Assembly: GCA_029244465.1 (NCBI GenBank)
Contig: JAQWQN010000230.1
Coordinates: forward strand, 1-7,887
Source: Pseudomonadales bacterium
Lineage (GTDB): Bacteria; Pseudomonadota; Gammaproteobacteria; Pseudomonadales; Azotimanducaceae
Reading direction: 5' to 3'
DNA: 7,887 nt
Part shown: positions 1-6,147 of the stretch, one piece after another
Layout: each line of letters opens with the position of its first letter
How positions within the stretch are numbered: position 1 is the first letter of the stretch
Made by a program: the position numbers and the translations under genes
Notes under the pieces: generated by a model
Told to the model about the DNA's origin: nothing
The model's input: the letters and a program-made list of their open reading frames with translations, nothing else
The model's database searches: none

Positions 1-186
1 GTCATCGACTATATGGACCGGGCTGCGCAAGCAGTCGAGGAACTTATCGGTTGGATTGAAACAGGTGAGCTAAATTACCAAGTCGATCTGCAGGCCGGTT
101 TCGAGAACATTCCGAGCACTTTGACTCGACTCTTCACAGGACAAAACATCGGCAAGCAACTGCTCAAGATTGCGGACCCTGTCTAA
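1..186 (+). CDS. NADP-dependent oxidoreductase, CurA-like MDR family (C-terminal fragment)
   Basis: The first reading frame is open from the left edge to a TAA at 184-186 and gives 61 residues. The text resembles the C-terminus of the zinc-independent medium-chain reductases typified by curcumin reductase CurA and prostaglandin/leukotriene reductases. The recognisable pieces are an AVEELIGWI helix, then a YQVDLQAGFENIP stretch, then LTRLFTGQNIGKQLLKIADP at the end. In this family the segment closes the catalytic domain and packs against the NADPH-binding Rossmann fold, and the enzymes reduce enone double bonds in the cytoplasm. The start, cofactor loop and active site lie outside the window, so the substrate cannot be judged. 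Its stop overlaps by two bases the stop of the convergent amidohydrolase remnant, so no terminator fits between them. Confidence 0.88.
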   Translation, partial: VIDYMDRAAQAVEELIGWIETGELNYQVDLQAGFENIPSTLTRLFTGQNIGKQLLKIADPV

Positions 187-1583
187 ATTCCTCTTACATA
201 ATCGACCTCACCACCAAGGATGGTGAGGTCGATTTGCGTATCTTGCAGTTCATCGATCGGAACGCGCATGATGTCTTTCGATAAAACCACCACGTCCGCA
301 AGTTTGCCTTGCGATATCGAACCCTTTTCTTTGTCTTCAAAGGCAGCGTAGGCGTTGTCCAGCGTATAGCTGCGTAGCGCCTCCACTCGTGTCATGCCTT
401 GTTCTGGGTAAAATCGGTCGCCGTTTTTCATGCCCCGAGACACACTCACCACAAAAGAAGCGATGGGATTAATTGACTCAACAGGAACGTCCGTACCATT
501 GCCAATTATCGCGCCAGAGTCGAACAAGTCACGCCACCGATAACTCGTACTTTCGGTGCGCTTCGTGCCGAGACGACTTGCTAGCTACGGCCCATCTGAC
601 GTGCAGTGCCCACCTTGCACAGAGGCAATCCACCCCCAACGTGCCAAACCTTGGCACATTGTCCGGGTGGATATGCTGAGCATGCTCAATGCGCCAACGC
701 AGATTGCTGGAATCAACTGCCGAGTTTTTCCAAACACGTTCGTAGATATCTAGCGTGGCGCGGTTTGCTCGTGTCCCGATAGCATGGGTATTGACTTGGA
801 ACCCTAGCTGTACGGTGAGCTGTACCGTTTGCTCGATGTCGGCTTCCGATTCGAGCACCAAGCCTGCTGTACTGGCATCATCTTCGTAGGGCTCAAGCAA
901 CCATGCGCCATGAGATCCAAGCGCACCATTAAGCTGACGTTTGAGTCTACCAACCGTGAGAAAGTCATTAGCCCCATAGGTCATCCGATAGTTAGGAAGC
1001 AGACTTGCCATCCTTTCATTACTTGCAACGCGAACCATCGCGTACAGCCGAACCGGAAGGGAACGTTCCCCTTCCAGTATTTTGAGCAGATCTAACCTCG
1101 CAAAGTCCACCCCCGCGCCATGAAATGACGTGACGCCATAGCGCAGCGCTTCGCGACCAGCCAGAACGACCTGTTGTCGAAAAATTGTCTCTCTGTTCAG
1201 GGCTCAACCGTGACTGGTATTTCTGAATAGCGCTTTCAACCAGGCGCTGCGCATTTTCTAGCAGGAGGCCGGTCGCCTGACCGCCGGGCGCCCACACTAT
1301 TTTGCCAATCGGTGGATCCTCAATTGCTTCATCTATCTCTGCTGCGGCCAAAGCGGCGTCGTTCGCAAATGCCGAGTGTCCACTCGCATGTCCTAGATAA
1401 ACCGGATTTTCCGGTGCCCGCTGATAGCGATCACTTACGCTTCGGGGAGCGCTTCATTTACCGTAAAAATCTTAGCCTCGGTAATGGTCAAATCTGCTGG
1501 TTCGAGCGCAGCAACCTTGGGCGCATCGGCATCTGCACGACCAAACATCAATAGCAAAACGATGAAAAAAAACAAAACTTCAC
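183..1583 (-). pseudogene. YtcJ-like exported amidohydrolase, degraded (deletion, frameshifts, nonsense codons)
   Basis: Pieces in different frames add up to an amidohydrolase of the YtcJ/exoenzyme-regulatory AepA type. In order they are: a signal-like FIVLLLMFGRADADA; ADLTITEAKIFTVNEALPEA; a stop (TAA, 1437-1435) followed by VIAISG; then a jump near 1411-1421 to PENPVYLGHASGHSAF. Next come TGLLLENAQRLVESAIQ, a one-base insertion in a T5 run (1184-1180), and YGVTSFHGAGVDFARLD. The middle includes GALGSHGAWLLEPY, NTHAIG and RIEHAQHIHPDNVPRF. A one-base insertion near 637-630 follows, then ASVQGGHCTSDGP ending in TAG (587-585) where the family has Trp. The tail holds GTDVPVE. The deletion removes roughly 100-130 residues, including the HxH metal ligands of the first barrel strand, so even a repaired product would lack the catalytic centre. 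The presumed start is GTG at 1583-1581, overlapping the sulfotransferase stop as GTGA; joining it to the signal peptide needs one more T in the T8 run (1572-1565). A TTG at 1575 is in frame without repair. Confidence 0.9.
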
Positions 1584-2431
1584 TTTGTCATACTCGATAA
1601 ACCATCAGCCACGAACTCTAGGTCGAGCGACCGCAGAAACTCCAACAAAGGACCATGTGTTTCAATTAGCCTCAGGGTCTGCGGCTCAAGTTGTTGCTGC
1701 CACTTTAAGTCGGGTTTAATTTCGGAGCGGCGAACAGTCTTTTCATGATCGATCTTAGTTGTTCCCAACGTATCACTTTCGCCAAAACGCAACTGCGCAC
1801 TATCGAACTCCAACCCCAACTCTGGCATCAAACCTTGCAGGGTTTCTTCCGTCGCAAAAGCAAGATCACGATAAGTAACTCTTGAATATTGCAAATCACT
1901 ATCCAGCAAAAACCGATTGACCTGAATATTCTCCCGCAACCACTTGTATATAAAGACCACCTCCCAGCCACCCCTGAGTACCTCGAGCGCATGTTTTGGC
2001 ATGCGCTTGGCAACCCGCAAACGCTGTATTCGGCGCTCACGCCCATCCGTGTACGTATTTAGCCAACGCGCTACCAAGGCGCGTGGATCGCGAACCAGAT
2101 GAACCAACTTAATGTCATAGTTAGAATTTTTTCTGATTTGACTAAGCCACTTAACCTTTTTGCTGTTATCGACGATGACACGTGCACCACTACGACGACC
2201 GATTTCTTCGTGCCACCGTGATTCCGGCAACTGATCTAATTCTGCATAGATTGGATTGTTGACATACTCTGCAATCACTGGTGCGTCGGCACGATCATTC
2301 AGGAGTTGCGAATAGCGGTGAATCTCCCCGACACCAACGCAATGCGGGTGGGCACTCAATAAGTGTGACAGCAAGTGTGATCCTGCGTAGTTGGTACTCA
2401 TCACCACGACAATGCGTTGTATACTACTCAC
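1580..2431 (-). CDS. Sulfotransferase family protein (PAPS-dependent)
   Basis: With the GTG start at 2431 the protein has 283 residues. Residues 6-22 form a beta strand followed by a P-loop-like 5'-phosphosulfate loop (RIVVVMSTNYAGSHLLS), which binds PAPS in this fold. Residues 87-93 (VDNSKKV) and 109-118 (LVHLVRDPRA) match the second strand and the 3'-phosphate-binding RDPR motif. Near residues 183-209 there is a VTYRDLA...LMPELGLEF segment like the usual YEDL and following helix. These are the hallmarks of the Sulfotransfer families, which move sulfate from PAPS to a hydroxyl or amine. The acceptor cannot be read from sequence. An in-frame TTG at 2467 would add 12 residues, but GTG at 2431 has a purine-rich GGGAAGAGGG at 2443-2434 and still keeps the first strand. 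There is no signal peptide, so it is probably cytoplasmic. It probably shares a transcript with the amidohydrolase remnant downstream. Confidence 0.85.
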   Translation of the reverse strand: MSSIQRIVVVMSTNYAGSHLLSHLLSAHPHCVGVGEIHRYSQLLNDRADAPVIAEYVNNPIYAELDQLPESRWHEEIGRRSGARVIVDNSKKVKWLSQIRKNSNYDIKLVHLVRDPRALVARWLNTYTDGRERRIQRLRVAKRMPKHALEVLRGGWEVVFIYKWLRENIQVNRFLLDSDLQYSRVTYRDLAFATEETLQGLMPELGLEFDSAQLRFGESDTLGTTKIDHEKTVRRSEIKPDLKWQQQLEPQTLRLIETHGPLLEFLRSLDLEFVADGLSSMTK

Positions 2432-2458
2432 AGCCCTCTTCCCACTGATAGGACAACA

Positions 2459-3055
2459 ATGATCCAAACAAAGTTACTGCTCGTGATGCGTCTCTTAATC
2501 GTTCTGACCACCGTCACAGCAACGCCCAATTTGCTTGCGCATTGGACCCTTAACAATGACTTTTCTCAACTGAGTTTTGTCACCGTTAAAGCAGGCAGCG
2601 TTGGTGAGGTACACAAATTCAAATCTCTTACCGGTACGCTCACCGATAAGGGTGCACTGAGCGTGAACATCCAACTCGCGAGCGTCGATACACTCATCCC
2701 AATCCGCGACGAACGGATGCAAGAGTTTCTTTTTGAGACCAGCCTATTTCCAACCGCGACTTTCACAGCCAGTCTGGATATGGAAGGCATTAACCAATTG
2801 CAAGTGGGCGCGAGTTCCGTCCTCGAGGTGACAGGTGTGCTCGCAATCAAAGAAACGGAGCTGCCCTTGACCATTCAGGTTGTCGCCACTCAATTCGAAT
2901 CTCGACGCGTACTGGTGAATAGCCTCCAACCCATCATTGTCAATGCAGATGCCTTTGGCCTTAGCCAGGGCGTTGAGAAGCTGCGCGAACTTGCGGGTTT
3001 ACCTTCGATCAGCCCGGCTGTACCGATATCCTTCTTTCTCACTTTCAACGGTTAG
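2459..3055 (+). CDS. YceI-family secreted protein (lipid-binding barrel)
   Basis: The ATG at 2459 is preceded by AGGA at 2450-2453 with five bases of spacing and gives 198 residues. A TTG at 2417 would add 14 residues ahead of the signal peptide and is less likely. Residues 1-27 form a signal peptide with a hydrophobic core (LLLVMRLLIVLTTVTA) and probable cleavage after LLA. The mature part begins with WTLNNDFSQLSFVTVKAG and continues through KFKSLTGTLTDKGALSVNIQLASVDTLIPIRDERMQEFLF, FPTATFTASL and a C-terminal sulfur-free strand region. This is the usual course of the YceI fold, an extended lipocalin-like barrel that binds polyisoprenoid or other amphiphilic chains in the periplasm. Length fits the family. 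It diverges from the sulfotransferase with a 27-bp gap. Its TAG stop overlaps the TAA of a small opposing reading frame. The precise ligand is unknown. Confidence 0.88.
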   Translation: MIQTKLLLVMRLLIVLTTVTATPNLLAHWTLNNDFSQLSFVTVKAGSVGEVHKFKSLTGTLTDKGALSVNIQLASVDTLIPIRDERMQEFLFETSLFPTATFTASLDMEGINQLQVGASSVLEVTGVLAIKETELPLTIQVVATQFESRRVLVNSLQPIIVNADAFGLSQGVEKLRELAGLPSISPAVPISFFLTFNG

Positions 3056-3213
3056 CGTGAAACGAACAAACCAGAAGGTCCACTACAAGCACTGGTTTTT
3101 AGCTCTGTCTTGAGACAATCGTGACAGACCGTGTAACTCGCAAGCAACGCTCGCTTGCCGGCATCGTCTAACGCTCCGGCGAGCGATACACAGTCCCCAC
3201 AATTTATTGGCAC
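3052..3213 (-). CDS. Candidate small protein with two CxxC pairs (zinc-ribbon-like), unrecognised
   Basis: Starting at GTG 3213-3211 the frame gives 53 residues: CGDC at positions 5-8, a predicted helix SLAGALDDAGKRALLASY, CHDC at 30-33, and a further Cys at 43. The CxxC-x21-CxxC spacing is what a four-cysteine zinc site would use. The frame stays open upstream of the GTG (another Cys-Pro lies there) to a TGA inside the luciferase-like gene, but contains no ATG, GTG or TTG. A longer form would need a CTG or ATT start. The GGGAG before GTG is closer than ideal (about 3 bases) and lies in a stem-loop. The TAA at 3054-3052 overlaps the yceI-family stop, as at 183-186. It follows the luciferase-like gene on the same strand after a 59-bp gap. 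I do not recognise the family; it may be chance. Confidence 0.35.
   Translation of the reverse strand: MPINCGDCVSLAGALDDAGKRALLASYTVCHDCLKTELKTSACSGPSGLFVSR
3148..3185. repeat. Inverted repeat, bulged stem-loop
   Basis: CGCTCGC at 3148-3154 is perfectly complementary to GCGAGCG at 3179-3185. Inside it, CGG at 3159-3161 can pair with CCG at 3176-3178 after a four-base bulge. No T tract follows on either strand, so it is not a typical intrinsic terminator. It lies within the candidate two-CxxC reading frame. Confidence 0.4.
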
Positions 3214-3217
3214 CTCT

Positions 3218-3235
3218 CCCGAACGAACCTTCGGG
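3218..3235. repeat. Perfect 6-bp stem, 6-base loop hairpin upstream of the small reading frame
   Basis: CCCGAA at 3218-3223 and TTCGGG at 3230-3235 are exact complements around a six-base loop. On the minus strand the hairpin ends four bases before the candidate GTG at 3213 and pairs most of the purine stretch that could serve as its ribosome site. On that strand it also lies about 38 bases after the stop of the luciferase-like gene. It could therefore stabilise that mRNA's 3' end or limit initiation of the small frame. There is no T run. Confidence 0.4.
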
Positions 3236-3272
3236 CACAGAATCGGTCCAGCGCCAATCAGATACGGGGCGG

Positions 3273-4181
3273 TTAAGCGACCATCGCACCGAGAAACTCC
3301 GCTGTCCTTGCGGCATCGCCACTGTCCACCTCAAACGGAAACGCACATAGGTCCGTAACGCCTGCGGACGCCAAACGACTCAACTGACTTCTCACTGTGT
3401 TTTCATCGCCGACGATGGCGAGATCACCAAGGCCCTGCACGCCTTCCCGATCAAGCATTGCTCGGTAAGAAGGGATTTGCGCGTAGACGGCAAAAACTTC
3501 TGCGGCCAATTCCCTTGCTCGGTCAGGCTTTGCGGTCACAACCACAGGGAATCCAGCCACGACTCGCGGCGTTGGCTTGCCACTTCGCTCCGCACCCGCG
3601 TTGATACTAGGGACAATGTGTTGCTCAAGCGTCTTCAATCCGGTCGCCCACGTGATCGTCCCGGCAGTGAATTCTCCCGCTAGCCCAAGCATCACAGGAC
3701 CGAGAGCGGCGACTAATACCGACGTTGCCGTCGGCGTCGGTGGCGGCTGCAAGTTCACTTGGTAGTGTTCACTGTTGTGTGTCACCGGCTCACCAGACAA
3801 TAGCGGAATCAATATATCTAGATAGGCGCGCATGTGGCGTGCTGGTTTATCGTAAGAAAAGCCCCAAGCGTTCTCGACCATGAATCGATGCGCAAGGCCA
3901 ATACCTAGTGCCAGTCGCCCTTCACAGGCTTGCTGCGTGCTCGCCGTTTGTTGTGCCATGGCAGCCGGGTGCCGTGTAAACGTTGGCATCACTGCCGTCC
4001 CTATTTCGATCGTGCTCGTTTGCACACCAAGCGCCGTGCAAGCGGTCAACGCATCAAGCGCAATGTTGGCAATCCAAGCTGAGTCCATCCCAAGCGCTTC
4101 TGCTGCCTTGCCTCTTTCAATGACGCCAGTGATCGCAGGCGCGGCACCACTTCCCTCTCCAACCATCATGCCAATTCGCAT
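3273..4181 (-). CDS. Luciferase-like monooxygenase family, probably F420-dependent oxidoreductase
   Basis: The 302-residue protein has the (beta/alpha)8 luciferase-like pattern. The first strand is MRIGMMVGEGSG, then a helix ending in EALGMDSAWIAN. Later parts are IEIGTAVMPTFTRHPAAMAQQTASTQQACEGRLALGIGLAHRFMVEN, a MRAYLDILIPLLSGEPV segment, LVAALGPVMLGLAGEFTAGTITWATGLKTLEQHIVPSI, and a C-terminal DLAIVGDENTVRSQLSRLASAGVTDLCAFPF. The GRLALGIGLAHR strand-loop and the VGDENTVRSQL end are typical of the F420-dependent branch (the group around mycobacterial MSMEG_4879). Reduced FMN cannot be excluded as cofactor. It would act in the cytoplasm on an unknown substrate. The ATG at 4181 has an excellent ribosome site, AAGGAGGA at 4198-4191, nine bases upstream. 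The gene diverges from the membrane exporter at 4303. Confidence 0.85.
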   Translation of the reverse strand: MRIGMMVGEGSGAAPAITGVIERGKAAEALGMDSAWIANIALDALTACTALGVQTSTIEIGTAVMPTFTRHPAAMAQQTASTQQACEGRLALGIGLAHRFMVENAWGFSYDKPARHMRAYLDILIPLLSGEPVTHNSEHYQVNLQPPPTPTATSVLVAALGPVMLGLAGEFTAGTITWATGLKTLEQHIVPSINAGAERSGKPTPRVVAGFPVVVTAKPDRARELAAEVFAVYAQIPSYRAMLDREGVQGLGDLAIVGDENTVRSQLSRLASAGVTDLCAFPFEVDSGDAARTAEFLGAMVA

Positions 4182-4190
4182 CCGTTCAAC

Positions 4191-4198
4191 TCCTCCTT
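4191..4198 (-). promoter_or_regulatory. Strong Shine-Dalgarno site of the luciferase-like gene
   Basis: AAGGAGGA on the minus strand, nine bases before the ATG at 4181, is close to a full anti-SD match and is the strongest ribosome site in the window. It fixes the start of that gene. Confidence 0.75.
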
Positions 4199-4227
4199 TG
4201 TGATGACACTCTGTAACAATGTATATC
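4198..4227 (+). promoter_or_regulatory. Possible sigma70-type promoter for the membrane exporter gene
   Basis: TTGTGA at 4198-4203 and TATATC at 4222-4227 are separated by 18 bases, which resembles -35 and -10 elements. Transcription would begin near 4234 and leave a leader of about 70 bases before the GTG at 4303. The TATATC overlaps a TATACA on the other strand (4225-4220) that could serve the divergent gene. Prediction by eye only. Confidence 0.25.
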
Positions 4228-4274
4228 CTATCGAGCGCATGGTAACTTCCGCCCTCCCCAGCAACCCCATCATG

Positions 4275-4294
4275 AACCGAAAACGGTTAAACCG
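4275..4294. promoter_or_regulatory. Operator-like cluster of three AACCG/CGGTT half-sites
   Basis: AACCG at 4275-4279, CGGTT at 4284-4288 and AACCG at 4290-4294 form two overlapping inverted repeats with spacers of four bases and one base. They end eight bases before the GTG of the exporter gene, in the divergent intergenic region. They could be a regulator site or an mRNA hairpin controlling initiation. The arms are short, so chance is possible. Confidence 0.3.
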
Positions 4295-4302
4295 GAAACG
4301 AC

Positions 4303-5577
4303 GTGCGACAGTATTGGAGCTTTTATTGGCCTTTAGCGCTGACTGGCATCGGTCTCGTGCTTTCCATGCAATTTCAGAACGCAACGCTTGCACGCTATCC
4401 AGGAGCGGTGCGCGAACTCGCCGTCTTAGCCCTAGCCTATGGTGTCTACGGCTTTTTTAATGCTGGGCTGCAGTTTATCTCGCAATTGACTAACGTTTAC
4501 GCGCGCAGCCCATTTGCCCTCGTGCGTACACGCAACTTTGTCTGGGTCTGCGGCGTCCTGATGACAATGCCATTATTTATAATCGCAACCACCCCGGCAG
4601 GCGAAGCCCTTGTTCGCTGGATATTCGGCATCGACACAACTCTGGCGGCCCAAGTCGCATTCTATCTCGTGCTTAAGTGCCCGCTGATCATTCTCAATAG
4701 CCATCGCCACATGGCGACCGGACTGCTTATACAGACGCACTTAACCGGATGGGTAACCATTTCCAACTTTATTTATCTGGGCGTCGTTATCGCCGGATTG
4801 ATGATCGGATTTAACGTTGGCCTTGCACCACCGATTGTCATCGTCGGCTCTGAAATCATCGGCGTCGTGACGCTCCTTGTCACGCTCAACATCATACGTT
4901 CAAAGTACTACAAACTGCCTGAACCGCCAGAACATGATCAGGTTACCTACCAAGAGCTCACAAAGTTCTTTATCCCAGTATCTACCACGGGAATCATGTT
5001 TGCCTTATCGAGACCCATCCTATACGCCTTTGTCGCGAGGGCCCCAAACAGCCTCGCCATTATCGCGGCGCTTCGAATCACTTTTGATTTCACGATGCTC
5101 TTTCAGCAAGCAGCCAACCAGTTCCGTCACTTTTTCATTAGCTTTGGCTTCGACGACCTCAGGAAAAAGAAGCACTTCATGGCTATCATCTGTTTCGGCA
5201 TCACGATATTAATGCTCACGTTCGTCTTAACCCCTTTGGCCGACTGGGTTTGGGGCAACCTGATGGGCATACCCAGCGAGTTGATGGCGCTCGCAATCGA
5301 AGCACTGCTCGTCATGTGCCTTATGCCCATCGCCATCATCTATCGAAACTATTTTCATAGCCGGTTGATGGCCATTAGACGCACTGGCGGTATGGCTTAC
5401 GGCAGCATGGCGAGGGTTGTGTCTATATTCGCATTAGCTGCACTACTACAGACGATGGGGCTGCTCTCGCACAGTTCGTCTGCTGGTATTCTCGTCTTCA
5501 GCTTTGTCGTCGAAGCCGTCTTGTCACAATGGTTCTATCTGCGAATCAAAGCAGAAGGGCAACCATCCGGCGTCTAG
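4303..5577 (+). CDS. Polytopic membrane exporter, MOP superfamily-like (MATE/flippase/ANK type)
   Basis: The 424-residue product is almost entirely hydrophobic helices, about 11-12 membrane spans, divided into two halves by a polar linker around residues 190-220 (IRSKYYKLPEPPEHDQVTYQELTKF). Each half opens with a helix containing a conserved-looking proline: FYWPLALTGIGLVLSMQFQN near residues 7-26 and FFIPVSTTGIMFALSRPILYAF near 222-243. This two-fold organisation, with W/F-x-P-x-x-x-T-G at the head of each half, resembles MATE, polysaccharide flippase and progressive-ankylosis (ANK) transporters of the MOP superfamily. The substrate is not predictable. GTG at 4303 is the earliest possible start, since a TAA lies in frame at 4288; GGA at 4294-4296 is a modest ribosome site. 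It stands alone, divergent from the luciferase-like gene. The cation-coupled mechanism is family knowledge, not seen here. Confidence 0.7.
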   Translation: MRQYWSFYWPLALTGIGLVLSMQFQNATLARYPGAVRELAVLALAYGVYGFFNAGLQFISQLTNVYARSPFALVRTRNFVWVCGVLMTMPLFIIATTPAGEALVRWIFGIDTTLAAQVAFYLVLKCPLIILNSHRHMATGLLIQTHLTGWVTISNFIYLGVVIAGLMIGFNVGLAPPIVIVGSEIIGVVTLLVTLNIIRSKYYKLPEPPEHDQVTYQELTKFFIPVSTTGIMFALSRPILYAFVARAPNSLAIIAALRITFDFTMLFQQAANQFRHFFISFGFDDLRKKKHFMAIICFGITILMLTFVLTPLADWVWGNLMGIPSELMALAIEALLVMCLMPIAIIYRNYFHSRLMAIRRTGGMAYGSMARVVSIFALAALLQTMGLLSHSSSAGILVFSFVVEAVLSQWFYLRIKAEGQPSGV

Positions 5578-5604
5578 CCCTTACCTCTGCCCTTACCTCT
5601 GCCC
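5577..5604. repeat. 12-bp tandem repeat, 2.3 copies, at the exporter stop codon
   Basis: GCCCTTACCTCT occurs at 5577-5588 and again exactly at 5589-5600, followed by a partial GCCC. The first base is the last base of the exporter's TAG. Read in the exporter frame beyond the stop, the repeat encodes alternating Pro-Leu before the next stop, so it looks like slippage just outside the coding sequence. Confidence 0.7.
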
Positions 5605-5679
5605 CAAGCTCTCGCGTAATTTCCGAACTCCCAGGCTGCCATCTCTATTGGCTTACACGACCTTTGTCAGACATTATCA

Positions 5680-5728
5680 GTTGCTCAGACGACCAAACCA
5701 AACAAGAACCAGCAACACTGCATTTTTT
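5680..5728 (+). terminator. Weak candidate intrinsic terminator for the exporter gene
   Basis: GTTGCT at 5680-5685 is complementary to AGCAAC at 5711-5716, and a run of six T follows at 5723-5728. The loop is long (25 bases) and the stem short, so this is only the best candidate in the 175-bp gap between the convergent exporter and SirB2-family genes. I see no gene in the gap itself. Confidence 0.2.
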
Positions 5729-5752
5729 CACACCGCATCTGCAAATCCCTGC

Positions 5753-6109
5753 TCAGAACGGCCAAACTTCTCGACTAAACGCCACGATTAGCATGTACAC
5801 AAAGGCCAGAATAGCAGCGGCAAAACCAACATCTCTTAGGTGGCCGTCGCCGCGCAACGTCATCACACCGAATCCAATATAGGCGATCAATGCGATCAAC
5901 TTGGCAACTAACCAACCTTGAAAAAACCCTCCGGCAAGATTTAACGCCAGCAACACGCCAAGAACCAATAAAAGCGTATCGACAATATGTGGTACGACTC
6001 TGACCCAGGTTTCTTTCAGTTGGTCAGATGCTTTGTACGCCCAACCTGCTCTCAACAAAAACCCAGTAAATGACAACAGAGCCAACGTGATATGAAAACT
6101 CTTTAACAT
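5753..6109 (-). CDS. SirB2-family integral membrane protein
   Basis: The 118-residue product has four predicted membrane helices and the features I associate with SirB2: an N-terminal FHITLALLSFTGFLLRAGW (near residues 5-23), then WVRVVPHIVDTLLLVLGVLLAL, then GWLVAKLIALIAYIGFGVMTLRG, and a last helix AAAILAFVYMLIVAFSR. The length fits the family. SirB2 was named from Salmonella invasion-gene regulation, but most members occur in free-living bacteria and have no settled function, so the name should not be read as virulence. ATG at 6109 is preferred over a GTG at 6136, because GGGAG lies about ten bases before it and the protein then begins directly with the conserved helix. It diverges from the symporter with only 38 bp between starts. 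Confidence 0.85.
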   Translation of the reverse strand: MLKSFHITLALLSFTGFLLRAGWAYKASDQLKETWVRVVPHIVDTLLLVLGVLLALNLAGGFFQGWLVAKLIALIAYIGFGVMTLRGDGHLRDVGFAAAILAFVYMLIVAFSREVWPF

Positions 6110-6136
6110 AGTGAAATTCTCCCGCCAAAGTCTCAC

Positions 6137-6142
6137 TATAAC
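6137..6142 (+). promoter_or_regulatory. Possible -10 element giving a leaderless symporter mRNA
   Basis: TATAAC at 6137-6142 is a good -10 hexamer ending five bases before the ATG at 6148. The usual spacing to the first transcribed base would place the transcript start at or beside the A of ATG. No purine-rich ribosome site is seen in front of this ATG. No convincing -35 is visible, so the assignment is tentative. Confidence 0.3.
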
Positions 6143-6147
6143 GCGCC

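Noticed and set aside
585..587. In-frame TAG inside amidohydrolase text as pyrrolysine or programmed readthrough
   Set aside because: Related proteins have Trp here, a one-base TGG to TAG change explains it, and the same gene has other lesions.
1180..1184. Programmed frameshift at a T run
   Set aside because: It is one of several frame breaks in a gene that has also lost its metal-binding segment; decay is simpler.
1312..1554. Plus-strand 80-codon frame over the 5' part of the amidohydrolase remnant
   Set aside because: The opposite strand carries clear amidohydrolase text through the same bases; this frame has no recognisable features.
3148..3185. Intrinsic terminator
   Set aside because: The stem is good but no T run follows on either strand.
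3083..3346. Minus-strand 87-codon open frame overlapping the end of the luciferase-like gene
   Set aside because: Arg/Trp-rich out-of-frame text inside a confirmed gene; the alternative frame with the CxxC pairs is more protein-like.
3880..4203. Plus-strand 107-codon frame antisense to the luciferase-like gene
   Set aside because: Low-complexity Ala/Ser/Pro text typical of an antisense shadow of a well-supported gene.
5529..5882. Plus-strand 117-codon open frame across the exporter end and the SirB2-family gene
   Set aside because: It starts inside the exporter gene, runs antisense through SirB2-family coding sequence, and its Ser/Thr/Pro-rich text has no recognisable domain.
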